Positions 11,220 to 23,200 of a stretch of DNA of 64,000 bases are shown piece by piece. Positions within the stretch are counted from its first letter, which is position 1; the number at the start of each line of letters is the position of its first letter. The stretch is from Calycina herbarum (lineage: Eukaryota; Ascomycota; Leotiomycetes; Helotiales; Pezizellaceae): positions 186,001 to 250,000 of the forward strand of contig LLEY01000013.1 of assembly GCA_001414485.1 (NCBI GenBank), read 5' to 3'. The notes below the pieces were generated by a model. That model was not told the origin of the DNA and ran no database searches. It saw nothing but the letters and a program-made list of their open reading frames with translations. The position numbers and the translations under genes are program-made.

Positions 11220-13943
11220 CTACCTGCCTAATCTCTCCTTTTCCTCATCGCCTTCATACATCGCAAAGGGATCGAGGATAGCTTTCGGTGGCCATTCTTG
11301 TGTCTCCTCATATCCCTCAAACTCAAATTCCCACTTTCCACTTCCGATCTCAATTACTTCGCTCTTACTTTTTCCTGGAAGCTCGATCCTCCCCGTCGAA
11401 TTCGGAGGCACAACGACAACCATCTTGAACAGTTTTTGGTCGATGTCCAACTCCCACTCACAAGATATCAGCCCATATGGTCCTAGATGCGAAGTCTTTG
11501 CTTTCGTGATAGAACCACCTGGCATAGGTGCAAACTTGATTTTTTTCCATCCAGCGCCTTTCACATCACTCTCATATTCTGCCTTTTGAAGATCAACTCC
11601 TCCGACACAGCCAAAGAGCCATTTGCCAACACTACCGAGCGCATAGTGATTAAAACTAGTCATGCTTCCCGGGTTGATATCGCCATTTGGAAGCATACTA
11701 TCCCACCTCTCCCACATAGTTGTGGCTCCCATTGTGATCGGATATAGCCAAGATGGACAGCGCTTTTCGAGAAGCATTCTGTATGCAACCTGCTTGTAAT
11801 TTTTGTCGCCTCCCGAGGAGAGTGCAGGCAAGATAATAGGCGTTCCGACAAAACCGGTACCAATTCGGAATCTCGACGCTCGTGAAAGACGTGCCAGTCT
11901 CGCGCGAGCTTTCTCGGCCTCTTGGGGGGTTCTAAACAAATTGAATTCCAATGCAAGAGAAAGCGAAGTCATAGTGTCCGGAGCCAGGCGACCTACTGGG
12001 GTGATGTATGTTTGTTGGAACCAGGATTTCAAACTCACAGAAGCTTCTTCAAAGGTCTTTTTCTCTTCGGGTCGTCCTAGGATACCAGCGATTTGACAGA
12101 TGAGTTGGGTGATATGGACGAGATAGGCATTCGCGATGAAATGGGGATCTGTTTTTCCATCTGCGGGAGATGATGGAGGGGCCGCGGGGTCAAGCCAGTC
12201 GCCCAATTGATGTCGTGTATCATCCCAAAGTCCATTATCCTGCCTAGGAATACTATTCCACCACGCTTTCATACTTAGAAACTGACTTTCCAAGATTGAC
12301 TTGTCTCCAAAATCGAGGAATAGATCCCAAGGTGTTATGACAGCCACATCTCCCCAGACTGCCTGCGGTGAGTTCAGTCTCGCTTCGATGACATTTGGCA
12401 CAACTTGTGAAACGACACCATCGAATTCTTCAATTTGCTCAAGAGAAAGGTCTTGCAGCCAGCTCCACAGCATGCCGCTCGTATCATAAAGAAAATTTGC
12501 GGTGGGAGAAAAAATTTGAATATCTCCCGTCCAACCGAGACGCTCATCACGCTGAGGACAATCCGTAGGAATGCCAACAAAATTTCCTCTCATTCCCCAA
12601 TGAATATTCTGGTATAGCTGATTTACCATCGGTTCGTTGCATTCAAACCAGCCTGTTGCTTCCATATCGGTATGAATGACGACGGCCTCGATATCTCTAA
12701 CTGATGGCTCACCAGTTTCAGATGGCCAACCTTCGACCTGGACATATTGAAATCCGTGAAATGTGAATTTTGGCTCCCACTCTATCGCCTGTCCGGAAAG
12801 TACAATTGTATCCATCGCTTTGCAATCTCTAAGAGGTCTCGTGGCGACTTCCTCGTGCTCTAGAACTTCCGTATGGGTTAAGACGATTTTGTGACCCTTG
12901 GGACCAGTCGTGCGGAATCGAACTCCCCCCACCAAATTTTGACCGAAATCCACAATGACTTTATTTGACGGACTTCTCCAGATGTTTTTTGGCTTCAAAG
13001 TCTCAATCTTGCGGATTGGTGGCCCCTGTGGTGCAAGCAATGTGGCTTTTGGGAAGTCTAAAACCTGTACGGGCTTCCATTCTGTGTCTTGAAACTCGCT
13101 TGAAGCCCAACCTTTCACCTCCATATTGTAATTGTAGATTTCTCCGTCGTATAACTCACTCGAAATAATTGGTCCGGTCGAACTCTTCCAGCTCTCATCA
13201 GAACCTACAATCAATTTCTCGTCATCCTCAAATCCAATCTCAATTTGGGCCAGGGCTGCGAGTTGGTCACCATAGATGAATCTCTTGCCACCCTCAAAAC
13301 CCAGCCTTCCGCAATACCAGCCCTCTCCTACTTCAACCCCTATCGTATTTCCCCCCCTTTTCAGAAGTGCAGTGACATCATATGTCTGATACATCAATCT
13401 GTACTTATAACTTGTCCATCCAGGAGCAAGAACATGATCTCCAATTCGGACGCCATTGATGGTAGCTTCGTAAACCCCGTAACTTGTGATGTACATTCTT
13501 GCAGTGGCGATTTTCTTGTTTACCTGGAAGCTCTTTCGAAACAAAACTGGCTGCAACGCGCCATTAGTCGTTGTCGTATTTTCGGCTGTGATGACCCGAG
13601 CAGTCCAATCGTCGCGTTGAAGTCCAGCTTCAACCTCTACGAATTCAGACCATGAGGTAATTTGGGAGTCCTTTCCCGTCGCGCGAACGCGCAAACGTGC
13701 TCGTTCTCGTGATTTCAATGGAGCCGACGGCCATGGAACCAATACCGAGTCATCGCTCTGAACCTTAAAGGTCTCTGGTTGAGAGTTGGCCGACCGATAT
13801 ATTTCAATCTCGTAAGACTCCTGGGTCCAGTTCTTTGTATCCCCGTCACTGGTGAATCGCCACGAAATCCGTGGGGAGGGTTCACCGATGCCAAGATTCT
13901 CGCGATGGTGTTCAAATGTTGGTGCGGAGAGCGAAACTGTCAT
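11220..13943 (-). CDS. GH78 alpha-L-rhamnosidase, 907 aa
   Basis: This single uninterrupted frame of 907 residues has the layout of bacterial-type GH78 alpha-L-rhamnosidases, which cleave terminal L-rhamnose from plant glycosides, pectin side chains and flavonoids. A fibronectin-like N-terminal part (SLSAPTFEHHRENLGIGEPSPRISW, split here as two blocks: SLSAPTFEHH and NLGIGEPSPRISW) is followed by a carbohydrate-binding-like region and the (alpha/alpha)6 catalytic domain. The motif DCPQRDERLGWTGD near residues 460-473 holds acidic catalytic and substrate-binding residues typical of the family. A C-terminal beta domain follows GSVGKWLFG. There is no signal peptide, so the enzyme is predicted to be intracellular, acting on imported rhamnosides. 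The lack of introns and the AT-rich repeat-like flanks are notable. The family call is strong; the natural substrate is not known. Confidence 0.9.
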   Translation of the reverse strand: MTVSLSAPTFEHHRENLGIGEPSPRISWRFTSDGDTKNWTQESYEIEIYRSANSQPETFKVQSDDSVLVPWPSAPLKSRERARLRVRATGKDSQITSWSEFVEVEAGLQRDDWTARVITAENTTTTNGALQPVLFRKSFQVNKKIATARMYITSYGVYEATINGVRIGDHVLAPGWTSYKYRLMYQTYDVTALLKRGGNTIGVEVGEGWYCGRLGFEGGKRFIYGDQLAALAQIEIGFEDDEKLIVGSDESWKSSTGPIISSELYDGEIYNYNMEVKGWASSEFQDTEWKPVQVLDFPKATLLAPQGPPIRKIETLKPKNIWRSPSNKVIVDFGQNLVGGVRFRTTGPKGHKIVLTHTEVLEHEEVATRPLRDCKAMDTIVLSGQAIEWEPKFTFHGFQYVQVEGWPSETGEPSVRDIEAVVIHTDMEATGWFECNEPMVNQLYQNIHWGMRGNFVGIPTDCPQRDERLGWTGDIQIFSPTANFLYDTSGMLWSWLQDLSLEQIEEFDGVVSQVVPNVIEARLNSPQAVWGDVAVITPWDLFLDFGDKSILESQFLSMKAWWNSIPRQDNGLWDDTRHQLGDWLDPAAPPSSPADGKTDPHFIANAYLVHITQLICQIAGILGRPEEKKTFEEASVSLKSWFQQTYITPVGRLAPDTMTSLSLALEFNLFRTPQEAEKARARLARLSRASRFRIGTGFVGTPIILPALSSGGDKNYKQVAYRMLLEKRCPSWLYPITMGATTMWERWDSMLPNGDINPGSMTSFNHYALGSVGKWLFGCVGGVDLQKAEYESDVKGAGWKKIKFAPMPGGSITKAKTSHLGPYGLISCEWELDIDQKLFKMVVVVPPNSTGRIELPGKSKSEVIEIGSGKWEFEFEGYEETQEWPPKAILDPFAMYEGDEEKERLGR

Positions 13944-14461
13944 TGTGGGTATTTTCTGTTGTGTAATGTGGTTTGTTTGATTGATGGGTATGTTGTTGAA
14001 AAATGAAGATTCGATGAGATTGAATGTTAGTGAGGGGTCGTCTTCGGGGATTCTTTATGCCGAGGTTAGCGAGCCCCTGAATAGGCTTCGGCGGTCCATC
14101 CACCGCATGCATGGCATTCACTTAGATAACTTTGAGAAAATGGATTTCCCGATTAAGGGAGGTCACTAAGATGTGGGAATTTTATTCAATAAATTTAACA
14201 TGAAACGCACGGGAGTTCAAGGTTTACCGGGGGATATCTAATCTGTGTTGATAAAGTGAAAAGATAATTTTCAATGTTTTCCCGATTGTAAATTATTGAG
14301 AAACACGTTATCCGAAATTCAAGCTAATTTGATCTCAACAATTAAGCTCAAAATAAACTAGCTGACATGCCTGAAGATTCAGCAAAGCTCTTGTTGAATT
14401 GGGAGCGGTAATCTGGTAGTCGGTAGTCTGGTAAATTTGTCTAGATAACCTGAAATTAATA
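13944..14461. other. Intergenic upstream of the rhamnosidase gene
   Basis: Promoter side of the minus-strand rhamnosidase gene. Composition falls toward high AT beyond about 14180. No coding frame of interest. Confidence 0.4.
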
Positions 14462-14937
14462 CAGCGGGGGTTTGTAGATATTCGTACGCTCTCTTTTTTA
14501 CACCTAAGATCACTGAAAGTTACCTTGTTTAAAACTCTACTATAAAATAAACCCTAACTATTTTTTGAAAGTTCTTAAACGTATCTCTAGAAAATTAAGA
14601 TATCTTTACTTTGTACTCTTAGTCTTTCTTCTAAGCTAAACTAGTCTTGATTTAATTAGGTTATAGTAAGAGGTGTCGAGAAAGTTACTAAATTTTACTC
14701 GATTTTGGTGTAATCCAGTGTTTTCTCAACTCTTCCTACTTTTGCTCTATTATAACTTAAGACCTAGTATATATTTAGTGTATTTGTTTTTGAAGACTAT
14801 TATTTAAATGCTTAAAATAATCTTAGTTCTTAGTTTTAGATATTGTTTAAATATAAAGATAAATATATAAAACGTCTTTCTTAAGATGACTTTTGGTGTA
14901 AAAAGGGGGCCGTACGAATATTTGCGAACCCCCGCTG
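14462..14937. mobile_element. 476-bp MITE with terminal inverted repeats and TA duplication
   Basis: The element starts CAGCGGGGGTTTGTAGATAT and ends with the matching inverse complement of CAGCGGGGGTTCGCAAATAT. The terminal inverted repeats match for about 28 bases with few mismatches and continue more weakly to about 50 bases (TTTTTACACC on both sides). TA dinucleotides flank both ends (14460-14461 and 14938-14939), within TTAATA/TATTAA. The interior is very AT-rich and non-coding. This is the signature of a non-autonomous Tc1/mariner-type (Fot1/pogo-like) miniature element. The transposase source is not in this window. Confidence 0.8.
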
Positions 14938-14939
14938 TA

Positions 14940-15610
14940 TTAAATTCCCATGCGAAATAATTCAAGCCTTTTGAACTGTCTAGAACTTTTTCAATAAATA
15001 AACATCCTTTGGGTAAGTACTTAGTACTCTTTACTCTTGAAATACTCGAGACTTTTCTTAGTTAACTTAATTGATCTAAATATTCTCGAACAATATACTT
15101 TAATAGCTTAACTTACTAGACGTAGTAGTCAATACTATAATGTAGTAACATGATTGGTCAATTCAATAATTAGTGAATAAAGCATACCAAGTCTCGCTTA
15201 GCAAGTCATAAAATAAATGATGCAAAGGAGTGAGAGGTCTTTAGTGAAAAGCGGAACGCCCAAGCTCATTCCTTCTCCTATTCCGACATACTAAATCTAC
15301 GATTGTAATGATATTACTGCGGCGCTGGAAGTGTGGCGTGAGAATCAGAAGGTTATTGGTATGCAAAACCTGTGGCTGAAAAAATACGAGTTCAGCCAAG
15401 CTTTTTAGCAAAACTTGATTTGCCAAAATATGGTTGCCTATTTCCATGAAGTTACTGTGGCATTACGGTTTGTGATGTTACTGCTTCTGGGTGCGGGGAA
15501 ATAAAATGAGGTCGCAGTAGCAGTGAGGATTATTCGGTGGATGAGGTAAATGCAAGGCTACGGATATGGGCGTAATTTGTGTCATCGGACTCGTATCGAC
15601 CCGACAAATA
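14940..15610. repeat. AT-rich island right of the rhamnosidase gene
   Basis: AT-rich non-coding sequence, densest at 14950-15190. The block near 15053-15103 resembles the one near 10785-10835. It may be decayed repeat DNA into which the MITE inserted. The remainder up to 15610 shows no gene. Confidence 0.4.
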
Positions 15611-15612
15611 TG

Positions 15613-15624
15613 AACATATATATT
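15613..15624 (+). promoter_or_regulatory. TATA-like element
   Basis: CATATATATTTC lies about 90 bp upstream of the ATG at 15711. Position and composition fit a core promoter for the secreted Cys/Thr-rich protein gene. Confidence 0.35.
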
Positions 15625-15710
15625 TCGTCCCCTAAAATTCGTCTTTTCTTGCTTTCTCCTGACCCTTTGCTTCTACCAAATACTCTCGTTAAATCACTTG
15701 TCTCATCCAA

Positions 15711-17100
15711 ATGGCAAATTTAATACCCCTACTCATCCTTTGGTTTGCTGGTATCTCATTACAAGAACAAGTTCCTGGCTCTACAACAATAACTGTAACC
15801 TTGGCAATGACTCTTACCGTATGCAGGTCCGGGGAGCCAACTCTTCAGAATAATATTTAACTATCAATAGATAAACCAAGGGTGTTCGACAACAACAGCC
15901 ACAGCAACAACTCCCACCTGGTGTCTTTCCCCAATCTATACTCCCGATATAGATCCTCAATGTCTTGGTCAAGCAATGTGTTGCCCAAATGATCAGCACC
16001 CACAATGGAACTAGAAGTCCAACAACTGTGTTTGCGTCATGAACCCCACCACTTATCCAACCATCGAGCCAACATCAACACCAACTACCATATCAACAAG
16101 CACTAGCACACCTGAACCCCCGACCGATTGTGCTACTGGAACTCCATCGACAGTCGATAGTTATGTAGTTTATGGCGTCCGCGTAACCCCTGTTCCATCG
16201 ACCGGAGTGACGGATGTTGTACCCCTCGACCAATGGGAAAGAAAATTAAGAATTACGACAACAAGTATTTGGAATTCACCCAAGCCAACTCCTGCAAAAG
16301 CGTACGCGGAATGCAAATGCCAGCAAGCGTGTGACAGAAAGCCTGCTGTTCCAGGGTGTCAAAGTTGGTTCGTTGGACTTAGTAAGTGACGATGGAGGGA
16401 ATATTACCCATTCACACTGACGAGTCGTAGACAAAGCGACAAATTTCTGGACTTGTAGTACTTATGCTAAATTGTAAGTGCCCTTCCATCAAAATATTGG
16501 AGAGCATAGTCTAGTAACAATTGACATAGAATCACACCAGCACTCATTTTTCCAGCCCCAGGCCCCTCCAACAGCAGTCTAACGAATGGATCCGCCTGGA
16601 ATGTTCTATGTGGCTCTGATTCGCCATGCACAACTGGTGCTCCTGTAACCTTGAATCTTCAATCCACTATTACTTACGCCCAAGTGACACCAACTGAGCC
16701 ATTGCCTGTAACTGGGACATTACAGGGGTATGCTGTGGAGACAGGATTCAAGGACAAGTACAGTATCAGTGAACATGATATTGTTCTCAACCAGGATAAA
16801 CAGAACGATGCATCGATGGCCTGTCAAGCGTACTGTGCGGGATCGTGTGCTAGTTGGTTTGTTGGTTTCTGTAGGTTCTGGGCTCTGAGGTTGCGTGGGT
16901 GATTTTACTGACTCTAAATTAGTTTTGAAGGGTGCTGGAGGGTACTTCTGGAGGTGTACACAATTTTCTGAGTTGTGAGTTTCTCAAACTTTCTTGTTCA
17001 GTGCTAACAAGCGATCAGACTCACGCCTGAGCAACTTGTTCCGAAGACTTTCTCAAATTTCGTTAATAGTACTGCATGGAATGAGATTTGTGCAGGATAG
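15711..17100 (+). pseudogene. Secreted two-module Cys/Thr-rich protein gene with in-frame TAG
   Basis: Readable exons are 15711-15818, 15871-16378, 16430-16472 or thereabouts, a fourth from 16530, and two more after introns near 16873-16920 and 16976-17019, ending TAG at 17100. The start encodes a hydrophobic leader (MANLIPLLILWFAG). A Cys-rich and Thr/Pro-rich region follows, then two similar modules. Module 1 contains ACDRKPAVPGCQSWFVGL and a later TNGSAWNVLC. Module 2 contains YCAGSCASWFVGF and a later VNSTAWNEIC. The intron after SWFVG and the one before the ITP/LTP segment sit at matching positions in both modules, so exons and introns were duplicated together. A TAG codon at 16012-16014 interrupts otherwise good coding sequence between QHPQWN and KSNNCVC. 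No in-phase intron I can find removes it. A CAG-to-TAG change would be RIP-compatible. It may be a pseudogene, a read-through gene, or a sequence error. Confidence 0.6.
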
Positions 17101-17251
17101 AATATCGACTTGGAACCGGTTAACTGGCTGTTGATAATTGATTTGCAATATATACTTGATATTCGCTACTTTACAAACTGAATATAATTAGGCTCTCTTA
17201 TTCTTTGAATGAGTGAAATTTTCTGATATCACTAGTTATTACTTATATACT

Positions 17252-20200
17252 TCAAGATAACGTGCCTTCGCCCTGTTTTACAACCCGAGGAAATCGTGTG
17301 ATCCCTAGATTTGCAGCATTCTCGAACAGAAGACATAGGATCTCATGCATCCCCAATGTCCTCGCTTCTCGCGTCCACTCTCCGATTGGCAATTCCGCCA
17401 CGACTTCTCCCAGCTCCTTGCTCATAAATGATTTCATGTTATGAAGGGGAATTACTATATCCCCAGAGTGGTGTACGAAACGTGTTTTTGTTGGAGAGTT
17501 TTCGTGTAAAGACTTTATTGTAGCTGTGACGACATTTGAGAGGGAGACAAGATCTAAGAATCCTTGGAGATTAGTAGATGTAGGACAAGCTTTCATAAGT
17601 CGGGAGTAGTGAAGTAGATTATGAGTGAGGTCGAGAGAGATGTTGTCCTCTCTGATGATGCTAGATGGTCTGTGGATAGTCATGGGCCAGTTGCAATGTC
17701 TGTTCAACTTTTGAAGAAAGTGCTCTGAGCACCATTTTGAGGCGGTGTATCCATCAGATCCAGAGGGCGGTGGTGAAACATTTGACAGGGAGATTTCCGA
17801 TAGAATGGTCTCTTCGCAATAGCTACCGATTTGAGTTGTGGAGATGTAGTGCAATGGAATTCGGAACGGAAGAGCCATGTTTATGAGTTCTTTGGTGGAT
17901 TGGAGGTTGGCTAACTTGAGAGATTGGAAGCTTTTTAGGTGGGAGACGTCAGCTCCGTTGTGGACGAGCAAATTAGAAGTGGAGAATATATTCTCCTTGT
18001 CTTCGATGGAAAGTCCAAGGAGGGGTAGTGTGAGATCCCCTTGGAAAATGCTGACTTTCTCATGCCTCAAGTGCGAATGTGGTTGACGAACGGCGATGCA
18101 ATTGATATTTTCAACTACCGGATCCTCAATCAAAGCCTCTAAAATTGCTTTACCGAGAAAACCTGTAGATCCCGTAAGGATTACGGTTTTCCGGGTATGG
18201 GGAGAAACTCGATGAGTAGACCCTAATGCCAAGATTTCTGGTGATAGGCTTGTTTCCGATTCCCAATCGATATCAAAGATGGCTGTAGCAGTTTTTGAAT
18301 CAAGAATTTGGGCCATGGAACCTAATGTGCTTGAGGCAAACATTTCGATCAAGTCAATCGTGACTTTGTAACGATCACGAACCAATGCTTGCAATTTAAG
18401 AAGTAACAAGGACGACCCGCCAACGTGGAAGAAGTCTGTGTCAGAAGATATCTCATGCATACTCGTTATACTTCTCAACAGAATCTCCTCCCAAACAGCT
18501 AATAAATCAGATTCTCTCTGTGATAATCGATTTGGACCACCGAGGATTGATTTCTTTTGTGGGAGAGGCAAAGCATTTATGGCTCGTCGATCAAGTTTTG
18601 AGGAGTTCGTCATTGGTAGTCCATCTGTTTCGATAAATAAAGCAGGGTACATGTGTCGAGGCAATACAAGTATGGAAGGCAAGCGTTGTAAATATGAATC
18701 CCGCTCCTTTCTAGGATAGCTGGAGTTAAAGATGACATGGGCGACAAGAATCTGAGGCGAGGAGGCGGATTCTTGTCGCATGGAAACCACGATTTCGGTG
18801 ATAGTGCCTTTGGAGGCTTCGAGAATTGAATACTCAACGTCTCTCAGATCGGTTCGTATGCCTCGAATCTTCAATTGCGTGTCACCAGAAATTCGACCCT
18901 CTAAAAGTAAACAGCCTTGTTTGTTCCAACGACCGAGGTCTCCAGTACGATGCATCGTAGTCCACCCTTTTTGTGCGTCTTCCGGTGTAGAAAAGACATC
19001 TAGAACAAATCTTTCATGATTTAACTTCGTATTCTTGATGTACCCAGCACCAACACCCGGTCCACCAATATATACTTCTCCTTGTACACCTCGTGGTACA
19101 AAGTTCAACATTTCATCGACCACATATATTGAATAGTTGGGTAATGGACGACCGACCGGAAAAAAGGAGTCTTTGAATTCATCCGTTGCGGTATATTCAA
19201 TCTCCATGGCTGTTGCAGTAAAGGACACTTCTGTCGGCCCGTAACAATTAAAGAATCGAAGTCCGGATTTTTGAAGGACCGAAAATTGTCTTACAAGAGC
19301 GCTAGAAACATGCTCTCCACCAGCAAGAGCAATCTTCCAGCTGCTTGATGTTGCTAGCAAATCAAGTCGACCATATTTCAACCAGTTGGAATACTCGGAA
19401 GGTGTAGCACAAGTTAGAGTTATTTTATGCTTGACAATCGCTTCAGAAATTGCTATTGCATCAGCACGAAGGGATCTCGGAAGCAAATATATAGAACCCC
19501 CATGACTAAGAGCCATGAGAATCTGCATGTAGCACATGTCGAAGCTAGATGAGCTTTGCTGTAATACAATCTCGCAAGAGAACCCAAAGGTGGTATTAGC
19601 AGGCTCCACCCAGTTGACCAGGCCTTCGTGCCGTAGAATTATTCCCTTCGGAGCACCCGAAGAACCACTGGTGTAAAGAATCATTGCTGGGGATTTTGAA
19701 GTCGCTATATTTGGAAGGAGGGACGTATCCAAGGGTTTCTCTGAAACGTTGATTATAGTCAAACGTTCGTCAAGCATAGGATGAATGTGATGATCGACAT
19801 CCTCATCTATAAGAACAACATTTGATTTGCAATCGGTGATACTTGCTAATATACGTGATTCCGGGATACTGAGATCCAGAGGTACGTAAATACAGCCAAT
19901 TCTCATGATGGCAAAGATAGAACAGATCCAATTTGGGGTAGGTTCTTGTAGGACTACCACGGTTGATCCATTTTGCACTGCATAATTCTTGAGCAATGCT
20001 GCAATCTCATTCGTTCGCTTCGCCATTTGAGTGTATGTCATCAAAGTTCCTAGAGCAGTTCGGATGGCGGGGGAATTTGGTTGGTTTTCTGTTATTGCCT
20101 CCACACGATGGACAATTGTATCTTCCCACCGATTTTGATAGGATGAACCTGGAATATCTAATCAGAGCCTGTGATTTGGACGGCAAGAAAATAGGATACT

Positions 20201-23200
20201 TACCGTGACTGAGATTGACACCTTGAGTAACGCGTTCCTCGGGGTACACGACCAGCTCATCTAGTCTGAAGTCTGGGTGCTTCAGGAAACCCTCGATGAT
20301 AGCCTCATAACTTTCCATGAGAAGGCTTGCTTCGTCGAATGTATATAGGTCTCCACGAAACATTAACATAAACAAGCATCCTCCGTTGGGGTTGTCAATA
20401 ATATCGAGAGCCAAGTCATATGTAGTCTGGCTAGCTTTAAACGAGATTAGTTCAAGCTCACAGTCGCCCCATTTTTCCTTTTCTCGAGCTCCTAGCCGGT
20501 AATCAACAAAACATTGAAAAATGGGGCTATGGGTATTAGATCTGGGTGCGTTAAGCCTATCAATATTATTAGCGATTGAGGTGTTTGAAGACCACTTCTA
20601 CTTACTCATTCAACAGGACCTGAAAAGGAACTCGGGAGTTTTCTAGAGCTTTGAAGGTCTTCTCACGTGTTTCCTGGATCATACTTTCAATGGTTGTCAT
20701 ACTTTGAGTATCGAAACGGAGAGGCAACAAATTGACGAATGGCCCTATGCTTCCTGCTACACGTTCATCATTTCGATTGGCGTCCCCGATGCCGATTGAA
20801 ATATCCTCAACATCTGTATATTTTGCTAAAAGAGCCCTGAATGCTGCAAGATAGAAGTGGAAAGGAGTCACTCTTAATTGACGGCAAAGTGAGACGATTT
20901 CCGTACGCTGAGAACTATTTATCCTCGAGTCGAGACGCTGGATGTTGTAGGATTTGGACGCCGGGCGACTCATGATTGGGGATGTTCGTAGAATAGGTAG
21001 AGGCTTCGGAAAATCTGGATATTCGGATCTCCAGAAATTCAACTCTGCTGTCAACTCTCCATTTCTAAACTGTTCATGCTGAAGCCGCGTATATTCGGAA
21101 TGTTGCAAGATCATAGAGGTGGGGTAATTGTGATTATAGAATGCCAGTAAGTCACTCATGAGGATTGGAAACGATGATCCGTCTACAACCAGATGGTGAC
21201 AACCAATAAGCAGAAAATAATCTCTTGGTGAAAGGGACACTAGAACAAGTCTCATCGTTTCGCCTCGAGCGATATCATATACGTGAGATTCTATATCCCC
21301 AATCACCTTGGGAAGCTCTGACTCGCTTGTCAATTGTTGATGCTCAAGATGTAAAACACCCTTCTCCATGATTCCCTGGCTGACTTCATCCTGGGAGTTA
21401 ATGAAACATGTTCTCAATATCTCGTGCCGTTGGCCAACAGCTAGAACAGCATTTTGCAAATCGTGGCGTCGAATATTCCCTGTTATACGGAAGCAACCTG
21501 TATGGTTGAGGGCCGTTTTATCCTCGGAGAAAGCCACTATGAACCAGAACAATGATTGACTGAAGGATAGTGGAGTTGATTTCAAGACTATCGGTTCAAG
21601 TTTGGAAATGCTGCTAGATTCTTTTGACTCGGAAGCCACCATGGAAGAGATCGAGCTGTCCTCCGAGGTATCTGTCAGATCTATATCGTTGGATCCTAAT
21701 ACACTGCTCGCGGGTAGTTGGGTTTCCTCGGATAGCGCAAAACTCCCTGTGGGCTTCAATGCTGTGGGTGCATTGGAATCCCAGCTCAAGCTGAGACTCG
21801 GAATTAAGCTATCCATAGCAATGGAAACGAGCTCTGCAACAGAAACACCGCTGAGAATTTTGAGCACAGGAATATTGACATCCAAGGACTTAATAAACCA
21901 GGTCCGAATATCAACAGCCAGGAGTGAGTCGATTCCCAATTCGTCCAATCTCAAATGACTCATTTCATCCTTTGTTTCGAACTTTTCATGCTCAAGTTGG
22001 AACAAGGTACACAGCTTGCTCGTCACTGCGGCTACGAGGATATCGTGCAGTTCCATGATGTTTTTTGCCTCGCCTATCTGAGACTTGAGGGGAACCACAA
22101 CTTTTGTTGTGTTGGAAGTATGATCTCGATTGTCTCCTCGTTGAACGTAGTTTCCAAAGATTGGGTTGGTCAGCCAGGAAGGTTTGTAGGGTTCCTCTGG
22201 ACTTATTTCTCGTAGAGCGGTGAATATTTCCACAGGGGCGTCCGAGTTTGCATGACCGGTCGAGACACCTTCAGCAAATAACTGAAGGAAATCATATTCA
22301 GAGATGCACATATAGCCCCCACGGTGGATAGAGTCTTCCACAGCTTGGGCATGCTCTCGAGCGATGTAGCCAACCCCTAACACAGGACCAATATTGATTA
22401 CAGATGCAGCGAGACCCCTTTCCCTTCTTTGGTGAGCCAAACTAGACATGAACTGATTTGCTGCAGAATAGTTTGCCTGCCCGACATTTCCCATGACACT
22501 AGACATCGAAGAAAAGAAAATGAAGAAGTCGAGGGTATTTTTACAGAATATTTCGTCGAGAAAAATACTGCCTTCGACCTTCGGCCGGGTAGTGACAAGC
22601 AGAGTTTCAAGAGTCATATCTCGAAGAGCGGTATCATGCAAAACCACTAAAACAAGGTGTTAGATCAAATATATATAGATTTAAAACACTGTCAATAATT
22701 TGAGAATTAGGATCTGTTCTGGAAGACGACACTGGGTGTCGAGAACCTTGAATGATTGCTAGAAAATGAAAGCACAGAGTCTAAAAATGGCACTCAAAGT
22801 ACAACAAATGAAAGACAACCTACTTGCGCCTTGGGCCACACCGACGATAGGTGGCAACGTTGCACAAATCCTGAGGTGTATTTTCACCAGCTCATGTCTT
22901 TCGGTCACATCACTGAACCAAATTAGCATCATCAAACCAATTTCAAAAGGGTACAAACCATGAAAAAACAGTAATTACAGCTCCTGTGTTATTCATTTTA
23001 TCAAGCCATGATGGCTCAACATGTGGATTCCGGCTGGTCAAAACGATATATCTGGCACCATGTGATGTCATCCATTCACATAGCGACAATCCCAGATCCC
23101 CAGTTAACCCAACAAGCCAATAGGTTTTTGTACCAGAGAAAATGTGGGTTTCAGCATCAGCGGGCGCGATCTTAACAGAAAGCCGAGGCTGCGAGACCCA

